A DNA stretch of 64,000 nucleotides from Haloterrigena sp. KLK7 (GTDB lineage Archaea; Halobacteriota; Halobacteria; Halobacteriales; Natrialbaceae), in assembly GCF_037914945.1 (NCBI RefSeq), contig NZ_CP149790.1:1-64000 (forward strand). Reading direction: 5' to 3'. The notes beneath the pieces were generated by a model that was given only the letters and a program-made list of their open reading frames with translations, did no database searches and was not told the origin of the DNA. Below, in pieces: positions 44,217 through 52,614 of the stretch. The first letter of the stretch is position 1, and each line of letters begins with the position of its first letter. The position numbers and the translations under genes are program-made.

Positions 44217-44599
44217 CGCGTCTCACCCTCGGGTTCGGCGTGGGCCTCGGTCTCGTCGGCGCCCTCCTCCTCGAGAACGGGGTCGACGCCCGTCTCCGCT
44301 GCAGAGCGGGCGATGGCGTGGGCCGCCGTCGGATTCGTGATGAACACGAAGAACAGCAGGAGGACGGTGTAGACCGCCGCGTGCTGCCAGCCGAAGGCGA
44401 TCGCGACGCCGGCCAGTGCGAAGCCCGCGCCGAGCGTGTCCGTCTGGGACGCCGTGTGGGCCCGCGCGTAGATGTCCGGGAGGCGGATAACGCCGACCGT
44501 CGAGACGAGCGTGAAGAACACGCCCAGCCCCAGGCAAACGACGATCGCCCAGAACCGGAGCGTCTCGGCGGTCGCCTGCAGCGGGATCGGCTCCGTCAC
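44213..44599 (-). CDS. mrpG: Mrp Na+/H+ antiporter subunit G
   Basis: A 128-residue subunit with three membrane helices. GVFFTLVSTVGVIRLPDIYA and RAHTASQTDTLGAGFALAG form the MnhG signature (R-x-P-D-x-[Y/F]-x-R-x-H-x-x-x-[K/Q]-x-x-T-L-G). It begins at GTG 44599, overlapping mrpF by 4 bp (GTGA). The C-terminus is a Glu-rich tail. Confidence 0.92.
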   Translation of the reverse strand: MTEPIPLQATAETLRFWAIVVCLGLGVFFTLVSTVGVIRLPDIYARAHTASQTDTLGAGFALAGVAIAFGWQHAAVYTVLLLFFVFITNPTAAHAIARSAAETGVDPVLEEEGADETEAHAEPEGETR

Positions 44600-44877
44600 A
44601 GCACACCACCCCGCTCGACGGTGAACTTCGAGATGGCGATCGACATCAGGAAGTTCAGCAGCGCGTAGATCAGCGCCACGTCGAGGAACCACGACTGATC
44701 GAGCCCCGCGGCCAGCAGGGCGAGGATGACGACCGTGTTCGTCCCGAGGACGTTGACCGCCAGCAGCCGGTCCTGCGTGGTCGGGCCGACGACCGCGCGG
44801 TAGAAGAGCACGATCGCGAGAACGACGAACAGCGCCGCCGCCACGAGGAAAATGTCCTCGAGCGGAACGGGCGTCAC
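44596..44877 (-). CDS. mrpF: Mrp Na+/H+ antiporter subunit F
   Basis: A 93-residue protein with three membrane segments. FYRAVVGPTTQDRLLAVNVL is the MnhF signature (R-x-x-x-G-P-[ST]-x-x-D-R). It overlaps mrpE and mrpG by 4 bp each. Confidence 0.92.
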   Translation of the reverse strand: MTPVPLEDIFLVAAALFVVLAIVLFYRAVVGPTTQDRLLAVNVLGTNTVVILALLAAGLDQSWFLDVALIYALLNFLMSIAISKFTVERGGVL

Positions 44878-45908
44878 AGTTCGTCACCTCCGACGATCTC
44901 GGCGTCGTCGCGTTCTTTCGGCGACGGGATCGCCGCCGACTCGCGCCCGTAGAAGACGAAGCGGATCGCCTTCTCGAGGCCGCCGTCGAAGAGGTCCTCG
45001 CGAGCCGACGGGATCAGCGTGTGAACGAGCAGCTGCTGATCGTTAGCCCGGACCGTCAGCGTGCCCGGCGTCAGCGTGATGCTGTTGGCCAGCGCGAGCA
45101 GCGGGAGACCGCTGCGGACCCGTGCGTTGACGCGAGTCAGCGTCGGCTCGATGGGCATCGACGGCCGGAGGATCACGGCCGAGACGGCGATGTTCGCCTT
45201 GACGATCTCCCAGAGCAGATACGGGATGTAGAAGACGAACCGGACGGCCCGCAGCGGCGACTGCACCCTGTCCAGGGGCACCGAGAAGGTGACGTGGGCC
45301 AGCGAGACCGAGACGATGCCGGCGACCGCCGCGCCGGTGAGGAGATCGAACCAGTAGAACGGATCACCCAGGACGAGATAGAAACCGAAGGAGATCCAGA
45401 ACGTCGCGAACAGGCGATCGAACCCCTCGTGAGACCCGACGAGGCGGCCGTGGCGGGCCGGCCGCTCGACCGGCGCCTCGTCGTAGGTCAGGCCGACGCG
45501 GTCGAGTTCCCGCTCGAGCGGTTGGAGCATCGAGGCGGTGACGCCCGGGCTGTACTCCGGATCGAGCACGAGACGATCGATTCCGTGGTCGTCGGCGTAC
45601 GTCCGGAAGATTTCGGCGTAATCTCGGGGTCCGAAGAGATACTCGTCGGTCCCGAGAACGGCCGTCTCGATCGTCACGTCGGTCCCGCCGGCGTCCTCCT
45701 CGACCCAGTTTTCCGCCCGCTCGAGCAGGTCCTCGGCCTCCTCGTTCGACCGCTTCCCTTCGGGCAGGTCGACGTCGTAGGGCAGGGCGATGACCAGATG
45801 GCACTCGAGGGAGTCGGCCGACTCGAGGCCCGACTGGACCGCGTAGCCGACCGTCTGTCGGACGGTCACCGTGTCCGACAGCGGTACGAGTACGCGTTCA
45901 GCCGCCAC
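44874..45908 (-). CDS. mrpE: UspA-MrpE fusion subunit
   Basis: A 344-residue protein and first gene of the operon. Residues 1-155 form a UspA-like domain (VLVPLSDTVTVRQTVGYAVQ, and a central HLVIALPYDVDL). Residues 165-320 are MrpE: RLFATFWISFGFYLVLGDPF, FYIPYLLWEIVKANIAVSAV (conserved), SGLPLLALANSITLTPGTLT and the MrpE C-terminal domain. The fusion gives the complex a cytoplasmic module that may bind nucleotide and regulate activity; this is inference. No distinct promoter was assigned; the 245 bp upstream hold only non-coding sequence, shared with the divergent cbt genes. Confidence 0.9.
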   Translation of the reverse strand: MAAERVLVPLSDTVTVRQTVGYAVQSGLESADSLECHLVIALPYDVDLPEGKRSNEEAEDLLERAENWVEEDAGGTDVTIETAVLGTDEYLFGPRDYAEIFRTYADDHGIDRLVLDPEYSPGVTASMLQPLERELDRVGLTYDEAPVERPARHGRLVGSHEGFDRLFATFWISFGFYLVLGDPFYWFDLLTGAAVAGIVSVSLAHVTFSVPLDRVQSPLRAVRFVFYIPYLLWEIVKANIAVSAVILRPSMPIEPTLTRVNARVRSGLPLLALANSITLTPGTLTVRANDQQLLVHTLIPSAREDLFDGGLEKAIRFVFYGRESAAIPSPKERDDAEIVGGDEL

Positions 45909-46107
45909 GGCACATCCCTCCTGGTGACCGTCGATGGATATTCATGAGACTCGTCGTTAGTCGAGTCAAGCGCCACCTGTAGGAAAACGATTTCGTTATC
46001 TGCCAGACTGCCGGTCGATTTGCTGGATTTTCACGGCTTGGTCACGACGAACGGCCGCGTTTTCCGTCGCGGCGATAACACGGGTCAACTCGTGGATCAG
46101 CCGGCCG

Positions 46108-46125
46108 ACCGGTACTTTTACAACC
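46108..46125 (+). promoter_or_regulatory. Probable promoter of cbtBA
   Basis: CTTTTACA at about 46112-46119 is a TATA-like element about 35 bp before the cbtB ATG at 46154, preceded by a purine-poor block. No cobalamin riboswitch-like leader was seen. Weak evidence. Confidence 0.3.
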
Positions 46126-46153
46126 ACACTTGTTCTATCGCAAATCGAATTTC

Positions 46154-46342
46154 ATGACGGCAACGAACGAGACCGTTCACGGTCGAATCGAGACCGCACG
46201 CACCGAACTGACGCCGATGCAGGTCGCGGCAGGTCTGCTGTTCGCGGCGGCGATCGCGTTCACGTTGCTCTTCCTGCAGGAGCCACTCGCCCACGACGCG
46301 ATGCACAACTTCCGGCACGGCGCCGGCATCGTCTGTCACTGA
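46154..46342 (+). CDS. cbtB: Cobalt transporter subunit CbtB
   Basis: A 62-residue single-helix membrane protein. The hydrophobic segment QVAAGLLFAAAIAFTLLFLQ is followed by EPLAHDAMHNFRHGAGIVCH, the His-rich C-terminus typical of CbtB, where the histidines bind metal. It pairs with CbtA, encoded 3 bp downstream. ATG at 46154 is chosen; upstream residues in the frame are basic and aromatic and look non-coding. Confidence 0.88.
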   Translation: MTATNETVHGRIETARTELTPMQVAAGLLFAAAIAFTLLFLQEPLAHDAMHNFRHGAGIVCH

Positions 46343-46345
46343 GCG

Positions 46346-47119
46346 ATGCTCGCCGACTACCTGCAGCGCGGCGTCCTCGCGGGGGTCGTCGCCGGCCTCG
46401 CGTACGGGCTGTACGTCGCGTTCGTCGCGAACCCGCTCACCGAGTACGTCCACGACGCCGGCCACGACCACGCCGGCCACAGCCACGATCACGCCGCTGG
46501 CGGTCACGGCCACGGCCACGCACAGGAGGGCGCCGAACACGTCGTCTCCGAGACGACGACGGCGCTGGTCAGCGTCGGCAGCGGCGTCCTCTGGGCGATC
46601 CTCCTCGGCGGGCTCTTCGCCGTCGCGCTGTACCTCTTCGAGCCGGCGCTTCCCGGCCGCGACGGACTCGAGTCGTACGTTCTCGCCGGCGCCGGATTCC
46701 TGACCGTCTCGGCGACGCCGTGGCTGGTGGTTCCGCCCGCAGCGCCGGGCGCCGACCACCTCTACGGCGTCGACGCCAGGATCGGCATCTACGTCGGTCT
46801 CGTCGTCCTCGGTGCGATCGTCTCGGCGGCGGCGATCCTCGCGTACGGGCGAACGGCGCCCCGGCACCCGGCGCTCGGCGTGCTCGCCGCCGCAGTGCCG
46901 ATCGCCGCGGTCGCGATCGTCCTGCCGCTGGTCACGCCGACGGTAGTCACACAGCCCGACGTCGCCGGCGAACTCGTCACGACGTATCAGGCGCTGGCCG
47001 CGCTGAGCCAGGCCGCGATCTGGGTGCTGATCGCGGGCACGTTCAATCGGCTCCGGCGGCGGGCCGAACCCGCGGGGGACACAGCCGAATCGGGCGATCG
47101 GCTCACGGCGAGTCCCTGA
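46346..47119 (+). CDS. cbtA: Cobalt transporter subunit CbtA
   Basis: A 257-residue integral membrane protein of the CbtA family with about six membrane segments. The N-terminus is MLADYLQRGVLAGVVAGLAY, the usual CbtA start. Residues 38-62 hold a His-rich cluster (GHDHAGHSHDHAAGGHGHGH) in an external or cytoplasmic loop for metal binding. With CbtB it would bring in cobalt for cobalamin synthesis. A small ferredoxin-like gene follows by 1 bp. Confidence 0.9.
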   Translation: MLADYLQRGVLAGVVAGLAYGLYVAFVANPLTEYVHDAGHDHAGHSHDHAAGGHGHGHAQEGAEHVVSETTTALVSVGSGVLWAILLGGLFAVALYLFEPALPGRDGLESYVLAGAGFLTVSATPWLVVPPAAPGADHLYGVDARIGIYVGLVVLGAIVSAAAILAYGRTAPRHPALGVLAAAVPIAAVAIVLPLVTPTVVTQPDVAGELVTTYQALAALSQAAIWVLIAGTFNRLRRRAEPAGDTAESGDRLTASP

Positions 47120-47120
47120 G

Positions 47121-47489
47121 ATGCAACGGCAAACCGACCGACAGCGCGACCGACTCGACGCACAGGTGTTCGTCTGTACGAACGACCGCGACTCCGACCA
47201 CGCCTGCTGTGCCGACGTCGGCGGGCAGGCGACCCTCGAGGCGGTCACCGACTGGCTGCGCGAGCGCGGCGCGTTCTGGAATCCGATTTCGGTGGTCGAA
47301 ACCGGCTGTCTGGGACTGTGCAGCGAGGACGGCACGGCGATCGCGATCCAACCCCGCGACGAGTGGTACTCGAACGTCCGGCCCGCGGACGTGCCCGAAC
47401 TGCTCGAGGACGAGTTCGGCCCCGACGCCGAACGGGTCGGCGAGGCGTATCGCCGGCGGCAGGACGCGAGCGGTTCCGACGCTGAGTGA
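47121..47489 (+). CDS. Thioredoxin-fold 2Fe-2S ferredoxin-like protein
   Basis: A 122-residue protein. VFVCTNDRDSDHACCADVGG and VVETGCLGLCSEDGTAIAI hold four spaced cysteines (C near 20, C-C near 30, C near 64 and 68), the layout of thioredoxin-like 2Fe-2S ferredoxins. It starts 1 bp after cbtA and is thus in the cbt operon. Proteins of this type accompany cobalamin synthesis or metal-chelatase genes in haloarchaea, so a redox role there is likely. This role is inferred. Confidence 0.85.
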   Translation: MQRQTDRQRDRLDAQVFVCTNDRDSDHACCADVGGQATLEAVTDWLRERGAFWNPISVVETGCLGLCSEDGTAIAIQPRDEWYSNVRPADVPELLEDEFGPDAERVGEAYRRRQDASGSDAE

Positions 47490-47605
47490 CCCGCCTTCTC
47501 GAATCTCGTTCTCTCCCGAGCTCGCCTCGAGCGTGCCGCGGTCCCGCGAGACGACGGGTTTGCTGGCGGTTGGGACTACGTACGTACGACTGGTAGACGG
47601 GAGAG

Positions 47606-48196
47606 ATGACCGACTCACCGGACGATACCGCCACCGCACGGAGCGCCGACGAATCAGCCGAGAAGCGACTCGTTTCGGGCTGGCACGGCCGCTACTACGA
47701 GGATTTCGCGGTCGGCGATATCTACAAGCATCCGTTCGGCCGAACCGTCACCGAGACGGACAACGTCTGGATGACCAACGTCACGATGAACCTCAACCCG
47801 ATGCACTTCAACGAGGCCTACGCGTCCGAGACGGAGTTCGGCGAGCGCCTCGTCGACGGCACGTTCGTCATCGCGCTGGCGGTCGGGATGAGCGTCATCG
47901 ACGTCTCCGTAAACGCGACGGCCAATCTCGGCTACGATGACGTCCGACACCACGAGCCCGTCTTCCACGGCGATACCATCTTCGCCGAAAGCGAGGTGTT
48001 GAGCAAGCGGGAACTCGAGTCCCGCGACCACGTCGGCATCGTCGAGACCGAACTCCGGGCGTACAACCAGCACGGCGATCTGGTGTTGAGCCTGGAGCGG
48101 ACGCCGATGGTGCTGAAACGCGAATACGCCGAGCCGTCCGCGGCGGCACCGCCGGGCTGGCCCGAAGGAATCGGGACCCAGCCCGAGGATCTGTAG
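47606..48196 (+). CDS. MaoC-like dehydratase/hydratase
   Basis: A 196-residue hot-dog fold protein of the MaoC/R-specific enoyl-CoA hydratase superfamily. GRYYEDFAVGDIYKHPFGRT is the usual start, and MNLNPMHFNEAYA carries the Asn-Pro-x-His catalytic motif of the family (variant of D-x-x-P-x-H). The protein probably acts on mesaconyl- or enoyl-CoA esters. A degenerate copy of its last 90 bp exists at 49937-50028. It shares the locus with a thiolase, consistent with acyl-CoA metabolism. Confidence 0.87.
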   Translation: MTDSPDDTATARSADESAEKRLVSGWHGRYYEDFAVGDIYKHPFGRTVTETDNVWMTNVTMNLNPMHFNEAYASETEFGERLVDGTFVIALAVGMSVIDVSVNATANLGYDDVRHHEPVFHGDTIFAESEVLSKRELESRDHVGIVETELRAYNQHGDLVLSLERTPMVLKREYAEPSAAAPPGWPEGIGTQPEDL

Positions 48197-48290
48197 CGGC
48201 GGAGCGAACCGTCGAGAGCGGGACCTTTGGGCGGCCGACTCCGTGGTGTCAGGCCTCGCGATGCGGGCCCCCGCGACGCCTGGGATCCGG

Positions 48291-48455
48291 TCAGAGAGGG
48301 ATGGCCGCGATCTCGTCGGAGCCACAGGACGGACACCCGATGGCGTCCTTCGAGAGCGTGAGCCCGCAGCGGCGGCATTCGTAGTGGACGGTCGTTCGCT
48401 CGCCGACCTCGCGAAGGCCGCCGATGCGGTCGAATAGTTCGTCTAGTACAGTCAT
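48291..48455 (-). CDS. Short zinc-ribbon protein
   Basis: A 54-residue frame: MTVLDELFDRIGGLREVG, then HYECRRCGLTLS and IGCPSCGSDEIAAIPL. The two C-x2-C pairs are a zinc ribbon. It has a clear ATG (48455) and TGA stop and high third-position GC. It lies between maoC and the thiolase gene on the opposite strand. The function is unknown; a zinc ribbon/OB-type partner of haloarchaeal thiolases is known, but this one is too short to hold an OB fold, so this link is speculative. Confidence 0.72.
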   Translation of the reverse strand: MTVLDELFDRIGGLREVGERTTVHYECRRCGLTLSKDAIGCPSCGSDEIAAIPL

Positions 48456-48715
48456 TCGTTACTGTCGTCGCATCCTGACGGTCGGTTCGGCATATACTTT
48501 GTGTGAAATGTATTTGTGATAGATCTATAACTAGACATATGACCAGTTTTCTAGCCGTAATAATACCGTTTGATTCAGGTAGTGAATCGGAACGAATTCG
48601 GGAGACGGTGACCGAGTGACTGCGCCAACGTGGCACCAGCTCCGAGCGAGGGGTCGGGTCTCGCGGCGCGCGTTCACGGCCAACCTCAATTCGCGTTCGC
48701 GTCGACCGGGCGTCC

Positions 48716-49903
48716 ATGACCGGCGCTGACAGCGAACCCGACGTCGTCCTCGTCGACGGCGCGCGGACGCCCCACGGAACGCTGCTCGGATCGCTCGCGG
48801 ACGTCGAGGCGGTCGAACTCGGCCGGACGGCGATCGACGGTCTCCTCGAGCGTGTCGACGTCGACACGGGCGATATCGACTGGGTGGGTCTCGGGAACGC
48901 CATTCAGGCCGGCATCGGTCAGGTGCCGGGACGGCAGGTCGTCGTCGAATCCGACCTCCCGAACGAGACGCGCGCGACGACGATCAACGAGGCCTCCGGA
49001 TCCGGGATGAGCGCGATCGGGCTCGCAGCGGATCGGATCGCCGCCGGCCGCGCCGAACTGGCGATCGCGGGCGGGTTCGAGTCGATGACCAACGCGCCGT
49101 GGATCCTCCCCGACTACCGGAAGGGACGTCGCCACGGTGACGTCGAGATCAAGGACTCGATGCTGCTGGACTCGCTGTGGGACGTCAACCTCGACGTTCA
49201 CATGGGCGAGATCACTGAGGGGATGGTCGACCGCGAGGGGGTCTCCCGCGAGGAACAGGACGAGTACGCCCTCGAGAGCCACCGGTGGGCCGCCGAAGCG
49301 ATCGAAGAGGGGCGGTTCGACGCCGAGATCGTCCCCGTCGAGACCGGCGGCGGAACGGTCGCCGAAGATCAGGGACCGCGCCCCGACTCGACGCTGTCCG
49401 ATCTGGCCGAGCTTCCCACGTCGTTTCGCGAGGACGGAACCATCACGCCGGGCAACGCCTCGAAACTCAGCGACGGCGCGGGGGCGGTGCTGCTGGCCGA
49501 CGAGGAAACGGCCAGCGATCGGGACCTCGAGCCGATGGCGAGGCTCGTCGACTACGCGACCGCCTACCGCGATCCCGACCGGTTCAACGAGGCCGTCGGC
49601 GACGTCGTCGAGAAGCTCCTCGAGCGCAACGAGCTCGCGGTCGAGGACGTCGACGCCTACTGGATCAACGAGGCCTTCGCCGCGCAGGCGGTCTACGTCA
49701 TGGATCGCGTCGGCATCCCGCGCGAGAAGATGAACCCGCAGGGCGGCGCGATCGCGTTCGGCCACCCCATCGGTGCCTCCGGCGGGATGCTCGCGGCCAG
49801 CCTCGCCTACCAGATCCGCGACGATCCCGACGTCGAACGCGGCTTCGTCGGAATGAGTATCGGCGGCGGCGGCGCGATCATGGGACTGCTCGAGAGCTAC
49901 TGA
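48716..49903 (+). CDS. Thiolase with Ser at the usual Cys positions (haloarchaeal beta-ketothiolase type)
   Basis: A 395-residue thiolase-fold protein. VLVDGARTPHGTLLGSLADV is the standard N-terminus. At the nucleophile site the sequence is TINEASGSGMSAI, with Ser where bacterial and eukaryotic thiolases have Cys (N-x-V-C-G-S-G). NEAFAAQAV and GGAIAFGHPIGASG keep the catalytic histidine region. The second active-site Cys (normally C-x-G-G-G-x-G) is Ser in MSIGGGGA. Haloarchaeal thiolases with a Ser-His-His active site are known from PHBV synthesis work, so the gene is probably functional. A truncated copy exists at 52615-52771. Confidence 0.87.
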   Translation: MTGADSEPDVVLVDGARTPHGTLLGSLADVEAVELGRTAIDGLLERVDVDTGDIDWVGLGNAIQAGIGQVPGRQVVVESDLPNETRATTINEASGSGMSAIGLAADRIAAGRAELAIAGGFESMTNAPWILPDYRKGRRHGDVEIKDSMLLDSLWDVNLDVHMGEITEGMVDREGVSREEQDEYALESHRWAAEAIEEGRFDAEIVPVETGGGTVAEDQGPRPDSTLSDLAELPTSFREDGTITPGNASKLSDGAGAVLLADEETASDRDLEPMARLVDYATAYRDPDRFNEAVGDVVEKLLERNELAVEDVDAYWINEAFAAQAVYVMDRVGIPREKMNPQGGAIAFGHPIGASGGMLAASLAYQIRDDPDVERGFVGMSIGGGGAIMGLLESY

Positions 49904-49936
49904 CCGGACCGATCGTCACTCAGGTCTCGAGCAACG

Positions 49937-50028
49937 TCGATGGTGCTGAAACGCGAGTGCGCCGCGTCGTCGACCGCGCAGCCGGTCGGGGTAGTCCGAG
50001 AGGTCGGGACGCAGCCGGAGGACTATAG
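49937..50028 (+). pseudogene. Scrap of a second maoC 3' end
   Basis: The sequence from CGATGGTGCTGAAACGCGA (49938-49956) to the TAG at 50026-50028 aligns with the last 95 bp of the maoC gene (from 48105), with the 19-bp block CGATGGTGCTGAAACGCGA identical and the remainder diverged by point changes and small gaps, including matching GGGAC-CAGCC-GAGGA near the end. It lies directly after the thiolase stop (49903) and before the orc gene. Confidence 0.72.
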
Positions 50029-50150
50029 ACTTCGATAGAGGTGAAATAGAAGGAATCCCGTTTTTCGAGGATAAAGGCCTACGCTCAGAATATCATCTGT
50101 ATACACATCGAATAGGGAAATATTTTCAATATAGAGCATACAGTAATCAT

Positions 50151-51602
50151 ATGGATAAGAGCGAACAAGATGAAGCCGGTCAAATAACGTCGAGCAATGA
50201 ATCACAGCAGAGGACAGATGATTCTGAGCTGTACTCGGCGCCGGAAGACCACAACTCGGAAGCGGGAACACCTCAAACCGCAACGAGTAACACGCAGCGT
50301 ACGATTCGAGAAATGCTCGATGGAGAGGAAAACACCTCCGTGTTCGTTAATCGCGATCTCGTCGAACCGGAAACGATCATCGACGAGGAACGAATCGTCG
50401 GTCGGGACGATCAACTCGAGTCAGTCGTGTCGTTCTTGCGACCGGCGCTTCAGGGAAATCGACCGCCGAATATGCTCCTCTATGGTCCGGCAGGGACGGG
50501 AAAATCGCTGATAATTAACGCTGTTACGCAACAAATAATCGACTTGTGCAAATCCAACGGAGTTATCTTCGGTGTTATCGACATTAACTGCCAAGCGATT
50601 AATACGCTCGATCAAGCGGTATACGAACTCGTAAAGACTGTCGCGACTGATGTCGGTACCGAGATCGGCGTTCCCGAAACGGGTGTCTCAACCCAGCGGA
50701 AGTATCGTCGCCTCTACGAACTGATCAACGATCACTACGATTCGGTCATTTTCATTCTCGACGAAATCGATCTCCTTGTCGGACGTCCGGACCACGTTGA
50801 ACCAGCCTATTCGAGGCTACTCTACCAATTGTCTCAAGCGAGTAGCACGAACGATATCGAAGGTCGAGTATCAGTCGCAGCGCTGACGAATGATCCGCGC
50901 TTCATGGAGAATATCGACGGTCGAGCGGAGAGTTCGTTCAATCCTCGAGACGTCTACTTTCCCGATTACGATGCGAATCAACTGCGTCAGATACTTACGA
51001 ATCGCCGCGACGCGTTTCGACCTAATGCACTCTCCGACGACGTAATCCCGCTCGTCGCAGCGTTTGCGGCACAGAGCCACGGCGATGCTCGCAAGGCCAT
51101 CGATCTGTTTCGCGGAGCCGGCGATCTCGCAGATGAGCGCGGCGACGAGGTGGTCACTGAAGTTCACGTTCGTGATTCCCAAGAGGAGATCGACAAAGAT
51201 CGGTCGATGAAACTCATCGATGGCCTCACTACTCAGAAAAAGGTCTCGCTGTACGCAACAGGAGCGGTCGCTCAGTACTCGAATCGGTCGAGTAGCTCCG
51301 TACCGAGTCCAGTCGGGTTCAAGGTCTACCAGTGGCTGACTGACGAACTCGATACTGATCAAATGACTCGAGAGACGTACGTCAAATACGTCAAGGAACT
51401 CTCGACGTATGGCCTCGTTGCGACGACCCGTAAGAGTAGGGGTCGGGGCCGCGGTATGTATATGGAATTCACGTTCACCGGAGACCCGGCGGGAGTACTA
51501 GACCGACTCAGTGAGGATTCGCGAATTGCGAACGTCGCGGATTATGATGAGCCGATCCAGACGATCGTTATCACGCAACTTAGAGAGTTCCACGAGAACT
51601 GA
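50151..51602 (+). CDS. Orc1/Cdc6 replication initiator (origin 2)
   Basis: A 483-residue archaeal Orc1/Cdc6. A disordered N-terminus of about 60 residues precedes the AAA+ domain: Walker A GPAGTGKS near residue 112, Walker B FILDEIDLL near 202, and sensor motif ALTNDPRF near 242. The C-terminal part (from 355) is the winged helix with an RGRGRGMYM wing. The codon use is AT-richer than neighbours, like the first orc. A TATA-like run (TATTTTCAATATAG, 50121-50134) lies about 20-30 bp before the ATG, so the transcript may be leaderless. The protein is clearly different from the first initiator (longer N-terminus and different sequence), consistent with its own box type. Confidence 0.93.
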   Translation: MDKSEQDEAGQITSSNESQQRTDDSELYSAPEDHNSEAGTPQTATSNTQRTIREMLDGEENTSVFVNRDLVEPETIIDEERIVGRDDQLESVVSFLRPALQGNRPPNMLLYGPAGTGKSLIINAVTQQIIDLCKSNGVIFGVIDINCQAINTLDQAVYELVKTVATDVGTEIGVPETGVSTQRKYRRLYELINDHYDSVIFILDEIDLLVGRPDHVEPAYSRLLYQLSQASSTNDIEGRVSVAALTNDPRFMENIDGRAESSFNPRDVYFPDYDANQLRQILTNRRDAFRPNALSDDVIPLVAAFAAQSHGDARKAIDLFRGAGDLADERGDEVVTEVHVRDSQEEIDKDRSMKLIDGLTTQKKVSLYATGAVAQYSNRSSSSVPSPVGFKVYQWLTDELDTDQMTRETYVKYVKELSTYGLVATTRKSRGRGRGMYMEFTFTGDPAGVLDRLSEDSRIANVADYDEPIQTIVITQLREFHEN

Positions 51603-51621
51603 TTTCCACTCAACCAGTCAT

Positions 51622-52545
51622 CCCCCGTTATCGGAGTGTAACTGCTCTCGAAGTCAGACCGAAGGTAGAGTCACTTCGATGAACGGGATTTGATCCTTTC
51701 GGCGCTCGCTCTCCTTCAGCCCCTCCCCCCGTTATCGAAGTGTAAATCCGGCACAGGTCGGATCGTTAGGCGTCATGTGGGGAGTTGCTTCAGGTCGCAG
51801 TGAGTTCAGTTGGAAGAATCTCGAGCTAAAGAAGAGCAGTAAAGAGGACATAGGGAATCTTACACGAGACGAAAACTACATCACTAACCTACATTACTTG
51901 TAACTATATTACGGATACAGTTTCTATCCTACTATAATAAATTCTTCTGTATTCAAGCCACACTGAACAGTTGAGGTTCCTCGCTGATTCGCCTCCTTGA
52001 GGCGGTATCTCTCTGTATTAGTCCATTGATCGATCGTCGGTTTACACTTCGATAACGGGGGGAGGGAGTAGTGAATTGCTGAAACGGTGGTGGGGGTGCA
52101 TCAGGTGCCGACCTAATCACAGTTCCCCAGAGTCGCGATCGAATTGCTGAAACAGAGGTGGGTGTTGACTTGGTCCATCAACGGTCACCCGTTACGGCTC
52201 GGTCGGAATTGCTGAAACGGCGGTAGGCCCCTTTCCTCACAGTACGAGAGTGACCAACGGATCAGCAAGGGACAGAGAACAGCGGACATAGTGGTGTGGG
52301 TGTGTCCGTCTATGATATATAAATAACAGAGCTTCGGACACTCCGGACACGGTGGTTATATAAATATCGCGTGACGCACCGCCTTGCACGCCACCCTCTC
52401 CGTACGGAACTTCTGCGGAAACAGTGATGGACTGATCGACCCCACACCACCGTGTCCGCTGTTCTGATTTCGTTCTCGGCTACGGAACTGCGGACAGAGC
52501 GGTGTGCCTGTCTACGGGACACCACCGCGTCCGCAGTTCTCTTGG
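51622..52545. other. Replication origin 2 (origin boxes flanking an AT-rich element)
   Basis: About 900 bp downstream of the second orc lacks genes and carries two kinds of repeats. Long boxes read CCCCCGTTATCGGAGTGTAAC (51622-51642), the same with CGAAGTGTAAAT (51725-51747) and, inverted, TTTACACTTCGATAACGGGG (52041-52060) continuing into GG. Shorter boxes of the form GAATTGCTGAAACGGTGG lie at 52073-52098, 52141-52165 and 52206-52227, with relatives CAGCGGACATAGTGGTGTGG (about 52280) and CACACCACCGTGTCCGCTGT (52443-52462, inverted). The inverted long boxes flank an AT-rich stretch at about 51840-51960. The layout is that of an initiation site for the adjacent orc. The box sequence differs from origin 1. 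Confidence 0.85.
51840..51960. other. AT-rich duplex-unwinding candidate (origin 2)
   Basis: Lower GC sequence (for example ATTACTTGTAACTATATTAC and TATCCTACTATAATAAATTC) between the direct long boxes and the inverted long box. No gene is seen. Confidence 0.6.
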
Positions 52546-52614
52546 GAGGAATCGAAACCACACTCGGTCCGGAGTCGTGCTACTAGTGAACGAACTCGAG
52601 TGGACGAACCCACG

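Noticed and set aside
46000-46153. Cobalamin riboswitch before cbtBA
   Set aside because: No B12-box-like sequence or suitable stem structure was seen in the short leader.
46118-47335. 405-codon open frame antisense to cbtB-cbtA
   Set aside because: Arg/Asp-rich translation without motif; the sense strand has CbtA/CbtB signatures.
48716-49903. Thiolase as pseudogene because of the missing Cys
   Set aside because: Reading is intact and Ser-type haloarchaeal thiolases are known to be active.
51622-52545. Possible CRISPR array
   Set aside because: Repeats are few, inverted relative to each other and irregularly spaced, and are better explained as origin boxes; no cas genes are present.
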